DNA of 44,744 bases from Zoogloea sp. (GCA_023150095.1 JAKLLO010000054.1:1-44744), one strand, 5' to 3'. Shown: positions 1 through 9,324, numbered from the stretch's first letter. Notes: generated by a model not told the origin, from the sequence alone. A program made the numbers and translations.

Positions 1-367
1 TTTCATAGACGACCGGGATGCCGAGCTTGCGGCCGACGCGGATCGCCGGGATGGCGTTGAGCACCGGCGAATGGGCGTGGATGACATCCGGACGCAGTTC
101 GCGGGCAAGCTGCTCCAAGCGGGCTTCAGTGGCGCGGATCAGGCGCCATTCGTTGATCCCGGCCGGGCCGGCAGCCGGCACTTCCGAGCGGTAGAAGCGC
201 AGGCCATCCACGTCTTCCATGGCCGCGGCGGTCTTGCCCTGCTTGGGCGAGGTGACGTGGAAGGTCTCCCAGCCCAGGGCGCGCTGTTCGCGCAGGATGG
301 CCGCGGTGCGGAAGGTGTAGCCGCTGTGCAGCGGGATCGAGTGATCGAGAACGTGGAGGACGCGCAT
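1..367 (-). CDS. Exosortase A-associated glycosyltransferase, N-terminal part (partial)
   Basis: Only the first 122 residues lie in the window; the gene continues beyond the left edge. The ATG at 367-365 directly follows the TAA of the upstream amidotransferase gene (370-368), so the two are probably translationally coupled. The N-terminus begins MRVLHVLDHSIPLHSGYTF and is followed by RALGWETFHVTSPKQGK and a later DVIHAHSP segment. This is the acceptor-side Rossmann fold of a GT4 glycosyltransferase and matches the start of the exosortase A-associated Daro_2409-like family (recalled as TIGR04063). The expected role is transfer of a sugar from a nucleotide donor to the lipid-linked exopolysaccharide repeat unit at the inner membrane. 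The donor-binding C-terminal half with the E-x7-E motif cannot be seen. Family assignment is good; the sugar is unknown. Confidence 0.85.
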   Translation of the reverse strand, partial: MRVLHVLDHSIPLHSGYTFRTAAILREQRALGWETFHVTSPKQGKTAAAMEDVDGLRFYRSEVPAAGPAGINEWRLIRATEARLEQLARELRPDVIHAHSPVLNAIPAIRVGRKLGIPVVYE

Positions 368-2296
368 TTACTGACTCATCACGGCCACGGCCGGTTTCGG
401 GGCCGCGGCTTGGCTGTTACGCAGGAAGGCTTCGAACATCATGGTGGTCCACAGGGGCGCGCTGTAGTCGCGGGCGCCGGACTGGTGAGCATCAACTAGA
501 TGCTCGAGGTATTCGCGGTTGAAGATGCCGGTTTCGGCGAGGGTGGAGCCGAGGATGGCCTCGCGGACGCGCTCCTTGAGCGGGCCGCGGAACCAGCGGG
601 CCAGCGGCACCGCAAAACCCATCTTGGGGCGATACAGCACGTCGCGCGGCAGCATCGGCTCCATCGCCTTCTTGAAGACGAACTTGCCTTCCTGGCCCTT
701 GATCTTGAGGCCGGACGGCAGCGTGGCCAGCCATTCGACCAGCTTGTGATCCATCAGCGGCTCGCGCACTTCGAGCGAGTGGGCCATGCTGGCGCGGTCG
801 ACCTTGGTGTTGATGTCGCCGACCAGGTAGGTCTTGGTGTCGAGGTACTGGATGAGGGCCAGCGGATCGTCGGTCTGGGCCGCATCGCCGTGACGGCGGA
901 AGACTTCCAGCGCGTTGTAGCCGGCGAGCTCCGCACGGAACTTGCTGGAGAACAGGCTGCGCCGCATGTCGTCGCGGAGGATCGACACGGAGTGGAAGTA
1001 AGCCTGGACGGAATCCCGGGCCAGAGCCTGGAAGGTGGTCTTGGCGCGGAACATCCGCGGCGCCCAGTCGGCCTTGGGGTACATCCGGCCGAGCAGCCCG
1101 AACACCGGACGGCGGATGCCGGCGGGCATCGAGCCACGCATCTTCTCTTCCATCAGGTGCATGCGGTAGCGGCGATAGCCGCCCATGCTCTCGTCGCCGC
1201 CGTCGCCCGACAGGGCCACGGTGACGTGCTTGCGGGCCAACTGGCAGACGCGATAGGTCGGGATCGCCGAGCTGTCGGCGTAGGGCTCGTCGTAGAGCGC
1301 GGCCAGGGTGTCGATGAGGTCGAAGTCGTCGGATTTGACGGTCTCGACGTAGTGCCGGGTCTGGTAGCGGTCGGCCACCATCTTGGCGAACTCAGATTCG
1401 TTGAAAGCCGGGTCGTCGAAGGCGATCGAGCAGGTGTTGACCGGATCGGACGACAGGCCGGCCATGGTCGCCACCACGGCGCTGGAATCCACGCCGCCCG
1501 ACAGGAACGCGCCCAGCGGCACGTCGGAGATCATGCGCAGGCGGACGGATTCGCGCAGGCGCTCGGTGAGCTCGGCGGTGGCGTCTTCGAGCGACAGCGG
1601 GTTGTCGAGCGTGAAGCGCACGTCCCAGTAGAGCTTGGGCGCGGGGATCGGCTGGCCGCGGCGGATGCACAGGCTCTCGCCGGGCTGGAGCTTCTTCGCG
1701 CCCTTGAAGATGGTGCGCGGCTCGGCCACGTAGCCGAGGGCGAAATATTCTTCGACGGCGTGGGGATCGATACGGCGATCGAGGCCCGGGTGCTGCATCA
1801 GCACCTTGAGTTCGGAGCCGAAGACCAGCGTGCCGTCGTCGAGGATCGCGTAGAAGAACGGCTTCACCCCAAGGCGGTCGCGGGCCATGAAGAAGGTCTG
1901 CTTGTTGCGGTCCCACAGGGCGAAGGCGAACATGCCGCGGAAGCGCTGCACGCAGTCCTCGCCCCAGGATTCCCAGGCATGGACGATGACTTCGGTGTCG
2001 CTGCGGGTGTGGAAGCGGTGGCCGAGGGCTTCGAGCTCGGGCACGAGCTCCTGGAAGTTGTAGATCTCGCCGTTGAACACCACGGCCACAGTGCCGTCTT
2101 CATTGAACAGCGGCTGCTGCCCGGTGGAGAGGTCGATGATCGACAGGCGGCGATGCCCCAGGGCCACACCGGGCTCGAAGTGAAGATCACCCTCATCCGG
2201 CCCCCGGTGGAACTGGATGTCGTTCATCCGCTTCATCAGGTCGCGATCGAAATCACGACTGCCGCGGGTATCAAAAAGGCCAGCAATGCCGCACAT
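368..2296 (-). CDS. XrtA/PEP-CTERM system amidotransferase (asparagine synthase-like)
   Basis: This 642-residue protein has a class II glutamine amidotransferase domain in the first ~210 residues, starting MCGIAGLFD with the catalytic Cys2, and an asparagine-synthase ATP-pyrophosphatase domain after it with the PP-loop FLSGGVDSSAVV. In ordinary AsnB the ammonia goes to aspartate. The exosortase-locus subfamily (recalled as TIGR03108) is thought to amidate a sugar acid or other polysaccharide substituent, but its substrate is not established. The gene sits between two glycosyltransferases in the same operon, 15 bp after the upstream one and directly abutting the next. This context supports a role in polysaccharide modification rather than asparagine supply. 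The start is fixed because Cys2 must follow the initiator Met. The ORF is full length, with no missing motif seen. Confidence 0.93.
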   Translation of the reverse strand: MCGIAGLFDTRGSRDFDRDLMKRMNDIQFHRGPDEGDLHFEPGVALGHRRLSIIDLSTGQQPLFNEDGTVAVVFNGEIYNFQELVPELEALGHRFHTRSDTEVIVHAWESWGEDCVQRFRGMFAFALWDRNKQTFFMARDRLGVKPFFYAILDDGTLVFGSELKVLMQHPGLDRRIDPHAVEEYFALGYVAEPRTIFKGAKKLQPGESLCIRRGQPIPAPKLYWDVRFTLDNPLSLEDATAELTERLRESVRLRMISDVPLGAFLSGGVDSSAVVATMAGLSSDPVNTCSIAFDDPAFNESEFAKMVADRYQTRHYVETVKSDDFDLIDTLAALYDEPYADSSAIPTYRVCQLARKHVTVALSGDGGDESMGGYRRYRMHLMEEKMRGSMPAGIRRPVFGLLGRMYPKADWAPRMFRAKTTFQALARDSVQAYFHSVSILRDDMRRSLFSSKFRAELAGYNALEVFRRHGDAAQTDDPLALIQYLDTKTYLVGDINTKVDRASMAHSLEVREPLMDHKLVEWLATLPSGLKIKGQEGKFVFKKAMEPMLPRDVLYRPKMGFAVPLARWFRGPLKERVREAILGSTLAETGIFNREYLEHLVDAHQSGARDYSAPLWTTMMFEAFLRNSQAAAPKPAVAVMSQ

Positions 2297-2311
2297 GGAA
2301 TCTGTTTTCTT

Positions 2312-3502
2312 TCAGTGAAGGGCGTTTCTGGATTGGATGGCAGCCGCGGAACCGGGCTGGGCCGCGCAGAGGCGCGTTTCGTAAAGCGAAAGATAGCTGC
2401 CAACCATTGCATCAAGACTGAACTGGGCGCACACGCGCGTCCGGCCGGCAGCGCCGAAGGCCGCAGCTCGGGCCGGATCGGCGAGGAGCGCGGCCATCGC
2501 GCCGGCCAGCGCGGCCGGATCGGCGGACGGCACCAGCAGGCCGGTTTCGCCATCGACCACCAGCTCGGCGTTGCCGCCCACCCGGGTGGCGACCACCGGC
2601 AGGCCGGAGGCCATCGCCTCGAGCAGGGTATTGGAGATGCCTTCGGCCAGCGAAGGCAGCACGAAGACGTTCATGCCGCTGTTCATCAGCGGGATGTTGG
2701 ATTGCTCGCCGGCCATCCAGACGTACTGTTCGAGCTGTTCGGCCTTGAGCAGATCGGCGAGTTCGGCCTGCAGCGGGCCGCCGCCGACGATCATCAGCCG
2801 GGCACGACGGGCGGCATCCGGGTTGCCGCGCACGAGCACGCCAAACGCGCGGATCAGGTTGGCGTGATCCTTGACGGCCTGCAGGCGCCCGACGGCCCCG
2901 AAAACCACCAGGCCGGGATCGTTGAAGGGCGAACCGGGAATCTCGCCACGGGTGGCGACGGGCGCGAAGCGCTCGGTATCGACACCGTTGCAGATGCGCC
3001 GCACGCGATCGGCCCGCACGCCCACCTTGTCGGTGAGGTAGGACTCGATCCGCTTCGAGAGCGCCACGTAGCCCGACACGAAGGGCGAATACGCCTTGCG
3101 CAGCAGCTGGAACTTGCGGCTGACGCCTTCGAGATCGGATGCATCCCAGCCGTGTTCTCCGTGGATGCGAACGGGCACCCCAGCCGCCCAGGCCGGCACC
3201 ACCATCTCGAGGGCTGCGAGGTTGCGGGTATGAACGATGGCCGGGCGATGCTCGCGGAACAGCCGGTACAGCGTGGGGTACAGCTTGATCCCGTGGCCTT
3301 CGCCTTTTTCGATGGACATGAAGGTGACGTCGCTGCGCTTGATGCGTTCGCAGAAGCTCGGGACGCAGCGGGTGAGCGCGACGATCATGTGCCGGAAACG
3401 CTCGGGCGGCATCCGGTTGATGAGGTTAACAATCCCGTTCTCCAGCCCGCCAACGTCGAAGCTGTAGACCACGTGAATCACCAGGGGACGGGGATCGTTC
3501 AT
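2312..3502 (-). CDS. PEP-CTERM/EpsH1-associated glycosyltransferase (TIGR03088-like, GT4)
   Basis: A GT4-fold glycosyltransferase of about 396 residues. The N-terminal domain reads PLVIHVVYSFDVGGLENGI, with the GG-x-E glycine loop typical of the family. The C-terminal donor domain contains LPSLAEGISNTLLEAMASG, the E-x7-E motif that binds the nucleotide-sugar. I chose the ATG at 3502 (protein MNDPRPLVIHV) over an in-frame start at 3535, because the earlier start would overlap the upstream glycosyltransferase gene and adds residues not typical of the family. The chosen start leaves a 13-bp gap. The protein is predicted to be cytoplasmic or peripheral at the inner membrane, where it would extend the exopolysaccharide repeat unit. 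Donor and acceptor sugars cannot be read from the sequence. Confidence 0.9.
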   Translation of the reverse strand: MNDPRPLVIHVVYSFDVGGLENGIVNLINRMPPERFRHMIVALTRCVPSFCERIKRSDVTFMSIEKGEGHGIKLYPTLYRLFREHRPAIVHTRNLAALEMVVPAWAAGVPVRIHGEHGWDASDLEGVSRKFQLLRKAYSPFVSGYVALSKRIESYLTDKVGVRADRVRRICNGVDTERFAPVATRGEIPGSPFNDPGLVVFGAVGRLQAVKDHANLIRAFGVLVRGNPDAARRARLMIVGGGPLQAELADLLKAEQLEQYVWMAGEQSNIPLMNSGMNVFVLPSLAEGISNTLLEAMASGLPVVATRVGGNAELVVDGETGLLVPSADPAALAGAMAALLADPARAAAFGAAGRTRVCAQFSLDAMVGSYLSLYETRLCAAQPGSAAAIQSRNALH

Positions 3503-3515
3503 GAAATCCAAACAG

Positions 3516-4757
3516 TCATTGCGCACCATGCGCAACGCCTGAACAATGGGTGGATGCGCCCAGCAGCTTTTCGAGCGCCGCCAGGTGGGCCGACCAGCTA
3601 TAGGAACGCAGTACCGCCTCCCGGGCAGCCAGCCCCATGGTGCGGCGCAATGTTACATCAGCAAGTAGTTCGACAGTACGCGAAACGAATTCCTCCCCGC
3701 TGTGGGCAATCTCACAGTCATGCCCCGAGCGGGCCTCGAGTCCGGTGGCCGGTGCCGAGGAAATCACGACCGGACGCGCCATGGCCATCGCTTCGAGCAC
3801 CTTGTTCTGGATGCCACGGGCAATGCGCAGCGGCGCGACGATCACATCCGAATGGGCCAGATAGGGGCGCACGTCGGGCACGGTGCCGGTGACGACGACG
3901 CCCTCCCCCGCCAGCGCCTGGACAGCCGGCGCCGGGTTCATGCCGACGATCCAGAAGCGGGCATCGGGCACCTGCGCGCGCACCTTGGGCAGCAGCTCGG
4001 TGGCAAACCACACCACCGCATCCACGTTGGGCCAGTAGTCCATCGCGCCGGTGAAGACGATCACCGGGCCGCCGGCCGGATAGGGGTTGGCGCCACCGTT
4101 GTCGGGCGAGAAGTAGTCGGAATCCACCCCATTCTGCATCGCACTGACCCGCCCGACGAGCTCGGGGGCGGCCTTGCGGAACAGATCGGCCTCGGCTTCG
4201 GTGACGAATACGCTGGCCTCGGCCTTGGCGGCGGCGGCGCGCTCGAAGGCCAGCAGCTGGCGCCCTTCGCGGCGATACAGCCAGGACATCGGCCAGCGGT
4301 GGTCGCCGGCGTATTGGGTCCATTTGGCGGAATCGAGATCGCAGAAGTCGATCACCCGGTGGGACAGGCCCGGCGCGTCGAGGTACTGGGCCATCGGGCC
4401 CGAGAACGCGACGGCCTCGTGGATGCCATCGCGGGCCACCACCTGCCTCACCCAGGCGGCGAGCTCGGCGCTGCGGTAGTACGGCACGCTGAGGGCTTCG
4501 CCGGTGACCAGCCCACGCAGGCTGGCGATCTTGGCGCTGCGCGGATCGAGCCGGATCACCCGGCTCTCTTCGCACCACTCGGACAGCTTGTCGATGTACT
4601 GAACATCGTCCGGATGATCGACGAAGGTGCCGAGGAAGATCCGGTGGCGTTTGGCCAGCTGGCGCAGGATGTTGAAGGAGCGGACCTTGTCGCCCTTGTT
4701 GGGCGGGTAAGGGATGCGATGGACCAGATACAGCAGCGGAGTGCGGACGTCAGCCAC
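3516..4757 (-). CDS. PEP-CTERM/EpsH1-associated glycosyltransferase (TIGR03087-like, GT4)
   Basis: A 413-residue glycosyltransferase starting from GTG at 4757-4755, 6 bp after the stop of the FemAB-like gene. The N-terminal PLLYLVHRIPYPPNKGDK block is the hallmark of the exosortase-locus sugar transferase family recalled as TIGR03087. The C-terminal donor-binding part contains FTGAMDYWPNVDAVVWF and RGIQNKVLEAMAMARPVV, a GT4-type binding motif. It is expected to act in the cytoplasm on an undecaprenyl-linked intermediate. The GTG start is preferred because the conserved block begins only seven residues in and no ATG lies closer. The operon position, next to the second transferase, supports sequential sugar additions. 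Substrate unknown. Confidence 0.9.
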   Translation of the reverse strand: MADVRTPLLYLVHRIPYPPNKGDKVRSFNILRQLAKRHRIFLGTFVDHPDDVQYIDKLSEWCEESRVIRLDPRSAKIASLRGLVTGEALSVPYYRSAELAAWVRQVVARDGIHEAVAFSGPMAQYLDAPGLSHRVIDFCDLDSAKWTQYAGDHRWPMSWLYRREGRQLLAFERAAAAKAEASVFVTEAEADLFRKAAPELVGRVSAMQNGVDSDYFSPDNGGANPYPAGGPVIVFTGAMDYWPNVDAVVWFATELLPKVRAQVPDARFWIVGMNPAPAVQALAGEGVVVTGTVPDVRPYLAHSDVIVAPLRIARGIQNKVLEAMAMARPVVISSAPATGLEARSGHDCEIAHSGEEFVSRTVELLADVTLRRTMGLAAREAVLRSYSWSAHLAALEKLLGASTHCSGVAHGAQ

Positions 4758-4763
4758 CGGCGG

Positions 4764-5801
4764 TCACCCCAGATTGCGGACGATGTGCGGCCCGAGGGTG
4801 TTGGCCACGCTCAGCGGCAGGCGTCGCCACATGGCGATGAAGGCACGGTACTTGGGGTTCATCGGGTTGTTCTGGGGAACGGCGTCGCGCTTGTAGAGGC
4901 GATATTCGTAAGAGAGGGGCATCGGCTCGAAGCCCCAGTTCTTCTTGAAACTATAGGGGCCCGTGCCGAGCTTGCTGCGGCCGTAGTCGAAGATGCGGTA
5001 GCCCTTGGCGCAGGCCCGGCGCATCAGCTCCCAGTATTTGAAATCGTTGGCGGCAAAGTCGCGCGCGGCGAGATCGTCGCCGGCGTAGTAAGGCAGGACT
5101 TCGTCGCGGAAGTAGAAGGTCAGAACGGTGGAGAGAGGTTTGCCTTCGGCCGACGAGACAGTCATGACCTCGCAATCCTGCCCGAAAACCTTCAGCAGCA
5201 CTTCAAAGAAGTGTTTCGGCAGCGCCGGCGTGCCATGGCGCCGCACGTTGTCCGAAAAAAGTGCAAAGAAGCGGTCGGCATTCGGATCAATCTCGGCGAC
5301 AAGCCCGTTCTTGATGCCCTTCCTCACCATCGCCCGCTGCTTGCGCGGAATGGCCAGCATGTTGGCCTCCTCGTCGGGGAGGATCTCCTTGCGGAAGGTG
5401 AAGTAGAGCTCCTGGCGCGGCCAGTCGGCGTGGCGCTCGCGCAGGTTGCGGTATTCGAGGTGCTGGACGCCGCACTTGCGGGCGAGTTCGTCGGCAGTGG
5501 CTTCGAGGGCGGCGATCGCTTCGGCATCGGTGCCCGCCACGCCGCCGTAGACGGCGAAAGGCAGCGAGGTCATCGCGTGGCCGAACAGGCGGCTCTTGAC
5601 CTCGACCAGCGGCAGCACGGCGGCGATCTGGCCGTCACGCTCGGCGAGCAGGTAATGGGTGCGGTGACGGAACACCGACTCCATGATGTCGCGCCATTCG
5701 ATGCGGTGGAAGAACGTGGCGTCGGGGCAGGCGAAAACGAACTCGTTCCAGCGCGCAGAATCCCCCGCCACGAACGGGCGTACTTTGACAACAGATACCA
5801 T
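4764..5801 (-). CDS. FemAB family PEP-CTERM system-associated protein
   Basis: A 345-residue protein with the FemAB/GNAT-like fold. It has an N-terminal acyl-acceptor domain (NEFVFACPDATFFHRIEW at about 19-36) and a C-terminal domain with SFKKNWGFEP near residues 290-305, the pattern of the exosortase-locus FemAB-like family (recalled as TIGR03019). FemAB proteins transfer amino acids from aminoacyl-tRNA to peptidoglycan precursors. Members in polysaccharide loci are assumed to add an aminoacyl or acyl group to the polymer or its lipid carrier, but the reaction is not known. The ATG at 5801 lies 10 bp after the stop of the deacetylase gene. The ORF is complete with no irregularities. Confidence 0.9.
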   Translation of the reverse strand: MVSVVKVRPFVAGDSARWNEFVFACPDATFFHRIEWRDIMESVFRHRTHYLLAERDGQIAAVLPLVEVKSRLFGHAMTSLPFAVYGGVAGTDAEAIAALEATADELARKCGVQHLEYRNLRERHADWPRQELYFTFRKEILPDEEANMLAIPRKQRAMVRKGIKNGLVAEIDPNADRFFALFSDNVRRHGTPALPKHFFEVLLKVFGQDCEVMTVSSAEGKPLSTVLTFYFRDEVLPYYAGDDLAARDFAANDFKYWELMRRACAKGYRIFDYGRSKLGTGPYSFKKNWGFEPMPLSYEYRLYKRDAVPQNNPMNPKYRAFIAMWRRLPLSVANTLGPHIVRNLG

Positions 5802-5811
5802 TCCCGGAACC

Positions 5812-6684
5812 CTAGACTGAGGTTTGAAGTGCGGGGAGGAAGACTTCGTCCATGCGGCCCCAGGAGAAGTCCTGGAGCAGGCGGGCGAGACGGGCTTCGG
5901 TGTGTTCCAGATTCACGTAGTGCCGGAAGCGGGTCTTGGCGCTCGCTTCCTTTACGACAGGCTGCTCCGGATCGATCTCCCACGGATGGAAGTAGAAGAT
6001 CGCCGGACGGCGGTCTTCTTGATTGACCTTGCGAATGCCCCAGGCCGACACCGGATAGGGCAGCAGCCGAAAATAACCACCGCCGCCCACCGGCCAGTTG
6101 CGGCCGAGACGACGGACGGTGGTGATCGGGATCTCCACCAGCGCCTTGCCGACCGGATACGGAAAGCGCGGCGCATCCGGCACCCCGTAGTGGTCGTGCT
6201 TGACCGGGTAAACGCTGGAGCTATAGGTGTAGCCCGCGGCTTCGATCACGCCGTGGGCCCACGGGTTGGACAGGCCGACGGAGAAGCTCGGCGCGCGGTA
6301 GCCCTTCACTTCACAGCCAGCGATGTCTTCGAGCACGGCCTTGGCGAGCTGGATGTCCGCCAGGAAGGCCTCCGGCGTCTGCTCGCTGGCGCGCTGGTGG
6401 CCATAGCCGTGGCTGGCGATCTCGTGGCCTTCCATGGCGATCAGGCGGACCAGCTTGGGGTAGCGTTCGGCGATCCAGCCCAGCGTGAAGAAGGTTCCCT
6501 TGGCCTCGTGCTTGTGCATGAGCTCGAGGATGCGGTGGACGTTTCGCTCGACCCGGCACGGGGTGTCGTTCCAGCTTTCCTTCGGGAAGTGCGGCGCCAA
6601 CGCGGAGACCTGGAAGTAGTCCTCCACGTCGATGGTGAGCGCATTGACGATGGCACTGCCCTCACGGGACATGGGCGCCGTCAT
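5812..6684 (-). CDS. XrtA-system polysaccharide deacetylase (NodB/CE4 family)
   Basis: A 290-residue carbohydrate esterase of family 4. The catalytic-base motif TIDVEDYFQ lies near residues 17-25, the metal-binding HEIASHGYGHQ (H-x-x-x-H) follows, and GYRAPSFSV supplies the third CE4 motif. It probably removes N-acetyl groups from amino sugars of the exopolysaccharide, using a divalent metal. The locus-specific subfamily is recalled as TIGR03006. No convincing signal peptide is visible, so either it acts on the lipid-linked precursor or export is non-classical. The start ATG at 6684 overlaps the TGA of the preceding ATPase gene in an ATGA, which suggests coupled translation. A second Met four codons later is an alternative start. 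Confidence 0.92.
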   Translation of the reverse strand: MTAPMSREGSAIVNALTIDVEDYFQVSALAPHFPKESWNDTPCRVERNVHRILELMHKHEAKGTFFTLGWIAERYPKLVRLIAMEGHEIASHGYGHQRASEQTPEAFLADIQLAKAVLEDIAGCEVKGYRAPSFSVGLSNPWAHGVIEAAGYTYSSSVYPVKHDHYGVPDAPRFPYPVGKALVEIPITTVRRLGRNWPVGGGGYFRLLPYPVSAWGIRKVNQEDRRPAIFYFHPWEIDPEQPVVKEASAKTRFRHYVNLEHTEARLARLLQDFSWGRMDEVFLPALQTSV

Positions 6685-7763
6685 TTCGCCGGTGCTCCAC
6701 CTTCGGCCCCGGCCTCTTGTTGCGCCGGTGCGGCCTTCAGCAGCTGGCTGAGGGTGTTGAGGGTGGTGGACAGGGTGCGTTCCAGCAGTGCCAGGCGCTC
6801 GTCGAAGCGGGTCATGTCGAAGGACGGACCGGCGTTGGCGAGCAGCTTCGCGGCTTCGGGATCGGCCAGGAGGCGCTGCAGATCAAGCGCCACGGCAGCC
6901 GGCTGCGCGCTGCCGACCGGCACGGGGGGCGCGCCCACCGCTGTCGGGGTGACCTGCTCTTCGCGCATCTCGGAGACGATCTGGTTCACCAGTTCGACGC
7001 CCACCCGACGCTGTTCGCCCAGGAAGGCGGCCAGCATGATGCGGTCGCACAGGGCGTTGATGCGGCGCGGAATGCCCTGGCTCACGTTGTAGATTTCGCG
7101 CGTGGCTTCCGGATCGAAGGCCGGGTTGCCCTTCCAGCCGACGCAGGCCAGGCGATGCTCCACGTAGGCCTGGGTTTCCTGCAGATCGAGCGGCCCCAGG
7201 TGGTAGGAGGCGATCACCCGCTGACGCAGCTGGACCATCTCGGGGCTCTGCATGATGGCCCGGAACTCCGGCTGGCCGACCAGGAAGCTCTGCAGCAGCG
7301 CGTGGTCTTCGAGCTGGAAGTTGGAGAGCATCCGCAGTTCCTCGACCGCCTTCTGGGTGAGGTTCTGGGCTTCGTCGACGATCAGCAGTGCGCGCTTGCC
7401 AGCGGCGGTGGTGCTGACGAGGAAGGCCTCGATGGCCAGCAGCAGATCGCTCTTGGAGAGGTGCTTGCTCGGGATACCGAACGAAGCCGCCACCAGGCGC
7501 AGGATGTCGTCGGCGTCGATCTGGGTGCTCACCAGATTGGCGGCGACGATCTTCTTGGAGTCGAGCTTCTCGAGCAGGCTGCGCACCAGCAGGGTCTTGC
7601 CGGCGCCGACTTCACCCGTGATGACGATGAAGCCTTCGTTCTGATGCAGGCCGTATTCGAGGTAGGCCATCGCGCGGCGGTGGCCGCGGCTGCCGTAGAA
7701 AAAGCTGGGATCCGGGTTGAGCTGGAAAGGCTTGCCCCGCAGACCGAAATAGGCTTCGTACAT
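6681..7763 (-). CDS. XrtA/PEP-CTERM system-associated ATPase (ExeA/GspA-like)
   Basis: A 360-residue AAA-type ATPase. Residues 1-24 carry the signature MYEAYFGLRGKPFQLNPDPS, Walker A is GEVGAGKT at 50-57, and Walker B is LLIVDEAQ ending in D130-E131. The protein belongs to the ExeA-like group found in exosortase loci (recalled as TIGR03015) and probably energises secretion or polymer assembly from the cytoplasmic side. The C-terminal ~80 residues are Ala/Pro-rich and look disordered. I chose the ATG at 7763 because the family signature begins there; an in-frame upstream start at 7850 would run into the previous gene. The 3' end overlaps the deacetylase start by 4 bp. Confidence 0.92.
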   Translation of the reverse strand: MYEAYFGLRGKPFQLNPDPSFFYGSRGHRRAMAYLEYGLHQNEGFIVITGEVGAGKTLLVRSLLEKLDSKKIVAANLVSTQIDADDILRLVAASFGIPSKHLSKSDLLLAIEAFLVSTTAAGKRALLIVDEAQNLTQKAVEELRMLSNFQLEDHALLQSFLVGQPEFRAIMQSPEMVQLRQRVIASYHLGPLDLQETQAYVEHRLACVGWKGNPAFDPEATREIYNVSQGIPRRINALCDRIMLAAFLGEQRRVGVELVNQIVSEMREEQVTPTAVGAPPVPVGSAQPAAVALDLQRLLADPEAAKLLANAGPSFDMTRFDERLALLERTLSTTLNTLSQLLKAAPAQQEAGAEGGAPAK

Positions 7764-7770
7764 GACGTGC

Positions 7771-9324
7771 TCAGAATTGGAAGAGAAGCGACCCGTAAAG
7801 GGCGTTCTCGGAGTAGGACGCGATGCCTCCACCCTGGCTGTTACGCACATTCAGCGCACCAGTGGTACGGGGCGTGAGACGCGTGGAGACACCCGCGGTG
7901 ATCATCCGATTACGCGCGTCGCTTGCACCGCCCACGCTCGTGGAGTCGGTGTGGCTGCGCATCAGCGTGTAGGTGCCGGTCGCCGTGGTGATCGGCGTCA
8001 TCTTGTGCTGGAGCGAGACGGTGGCGCCCGTGGTGCGCAGATTGGACGTGGTGGTGATGTCTTCGGTCACCGCGAAATCGCGCTCGGTGATCGTCGTGCG
8101 GTTCGAGTTGAACGCGATCACCGAGAGGCTGTTGCGTCGACCGATGAACGTGACGCCCAGCTGCAGGCGACGATCAAGGTAGAAACCATTGGCGAGGCCC
8201 GACTGCAGGCCGATCAGTGCGCTGCTCGCATCCGCGCCGGTGCTGGTCAGGGTCAGCCTGCGGATACAGGCATCCCGCGTAGCCGCCGGCTCAGAGGCGC
8301 AGTACAGCTTGGCCAGATCCAGCAGCGTCACGGCGCTGGTCATGTTCTGGCTGGTGGTCGTGATGTCCTTCGAGTAGCTACCCTGAAAGGCCACCTGCGG
8401 GCCCCGGTGCTCTGCCGTCAAGTTGAAGCCGGTGCCGAAGAAGCGGTCCTCGATCGTGCCGGAGATCTTCGTGAGGGGCGTCGGCGTCCAGTCGGTTCCA
8501 AGCCCGTAGATCGTCGTCGTTTTATTGTCGACGGTCGAGTAGTTATTGGTTTCCGTACCGCCGATCAGGCGCAGCGATACCTGGGGATCCACCGCCCACA
8601 ACGCGGAGGCTCGGAACGTACGGTGGTCCACGTCGCGGTTGTTGGTGCGCGAGGTGTGGCTGTCGTTGAGACTCATCGACCAGCCCAGATTGCCGAACGC
8701 CCGCGGATCGGTCGCGCTGACCGACCAGACGTTGGTCTGAAGCCGGTTCAGGACGGTCGTGCTGGAATCGGACTGATTGGCCGTAAAACGGGCCTCGACG
8801 GTACCGGTGTTGGCGAAACGCCCCTTGATGTTGGGGCTCATCGACACGGTGCGGACTTCAGACCAGTTGCTCGCGCCGGTGACGGTATCGCCACCGATCG
8901 GCCGGAAGGCGTAGGTGGGTTGGCGACTCACCGATGCCATCAGGTCGAGGAAGCCGTGGTTGTCCCACCAGGTGAGCTTGCCGTTACCGTTGAGCAGCAG
9001 CTGGTTGCTGTCGTGCTGCGAGCCATTGCCGTAGAAGGACGAATTGACGCCGACGTCCATCGCACCCTTCACGCGATAACCCGTTGCCTCGAAGCGGAGC
9101 ATCGGACGGACCTGGGTGATCCAGTCGCTCTCGGCTGCAGAAGACCGGGACAGACGGGCATTGTCGGTGAGCGTCTCGGTGACCATCACCGAGGGAACGA
9201 CCGCGAACTCACGCGTCTGCTGCTGGGCGATGGCGGGCGATGCCGCGGCACCGAGGGCTGCGCACAGGAGCGCCAGCCGGCGCACGGAGGTCGCCGGCAT
9301 TGCGCGGGAAGCGGGAGTCGTCAC
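7771..9324 (-). CDS. PEP-CTERM system-associated outer-membrane beta-barrel protein (TIGR03016-like)
   Basis: A 517-residue protein with an N-terminal signal peptide (hydrophobic LALLCAALGAAASPAIA, cleavage probably before QQQ). Alternating hydrophobic/polar strands follow, rich in Ser, Thr and Asn and ending in Phe (LYGSLLFQF), as expected of an outer-membrane beta-barrel. It resembles the EpsL/TIGR03016-type proteins of exosortase loci and may form the outer-membrane passage or an anchoring partner for the polymer. The start is GTG at 9324, overlapping the TGA of the kinase gene (GTGA); an ATG at 9300 directly before the signal peptide (MPATSVRRL) is an equally good candidate. Homologues have no biochemically proven function. 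Confidence 0.85.
   Translation of the reverse strand: MTTPASRAMPATSVRRLALLCAALGAAASPAIAQQQTREFAVVPSVMVTETLTDNARLSRSSAAESDWITQVRPMLRFEATGYRVKGAMDVGVNSSFYGNGSQHDSNQLLLNGNGKLTWWDNHGFLDLMASVSRQPTYAFRPIGGDTVTGASNWSEVRTVSMSPNIKGRFANTGTVEARFTANQSDSSTTVLNRLQTNVWSVSATDPRAFGNLGWSMSLNDSHTSRTNNRDVDHRTFRASALWAVDPQVSLRLIGGTETNNYSTVDNKTTTIYGLGTDWTPTPLTKISGTIEDRFFGTGFNLTAEHRGPQVAFQGSYSKDITTTSQNMTSAVTLLDLAKLYCASEPAATRDACIRRLTLTSTGADASSALIGLQSGLANGFYLDRRLQLGVTFIGRRNSLSVIAFNSNRTTITERDFAVTEDITTTSNLRTTGATVSLQHKMTPITTATGTYTLMRSHTDSTSVGGASDARNRMITAGVSTRLTPRTTGALNVRNSQGGGIASYSENALYGSLLFQF

Noticed and set aside
2297..2553. An upstream extension of the glycosyltransferase or a small overlapping gene at the amidotransferase/glycosyltransferase junction
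   Set aside because: The region is fully explained by the glycosyltransferase C-terminus, and the overlapping frame is Arg/Pro/Ser-rich without family similarity.
500..3892. A plus-strand open frame of 1130 codons opposite the amidotransferase and glycosyltransferase genes (similar long ones at 3702-6026, 9240-11924 and 17646-19727)
   Set aside because: These lie antisense to well-recognised genes, are rich in Arg, Ala, Gly and His as expected for reverse-frame translation of GC-rich DNA, and match no family.
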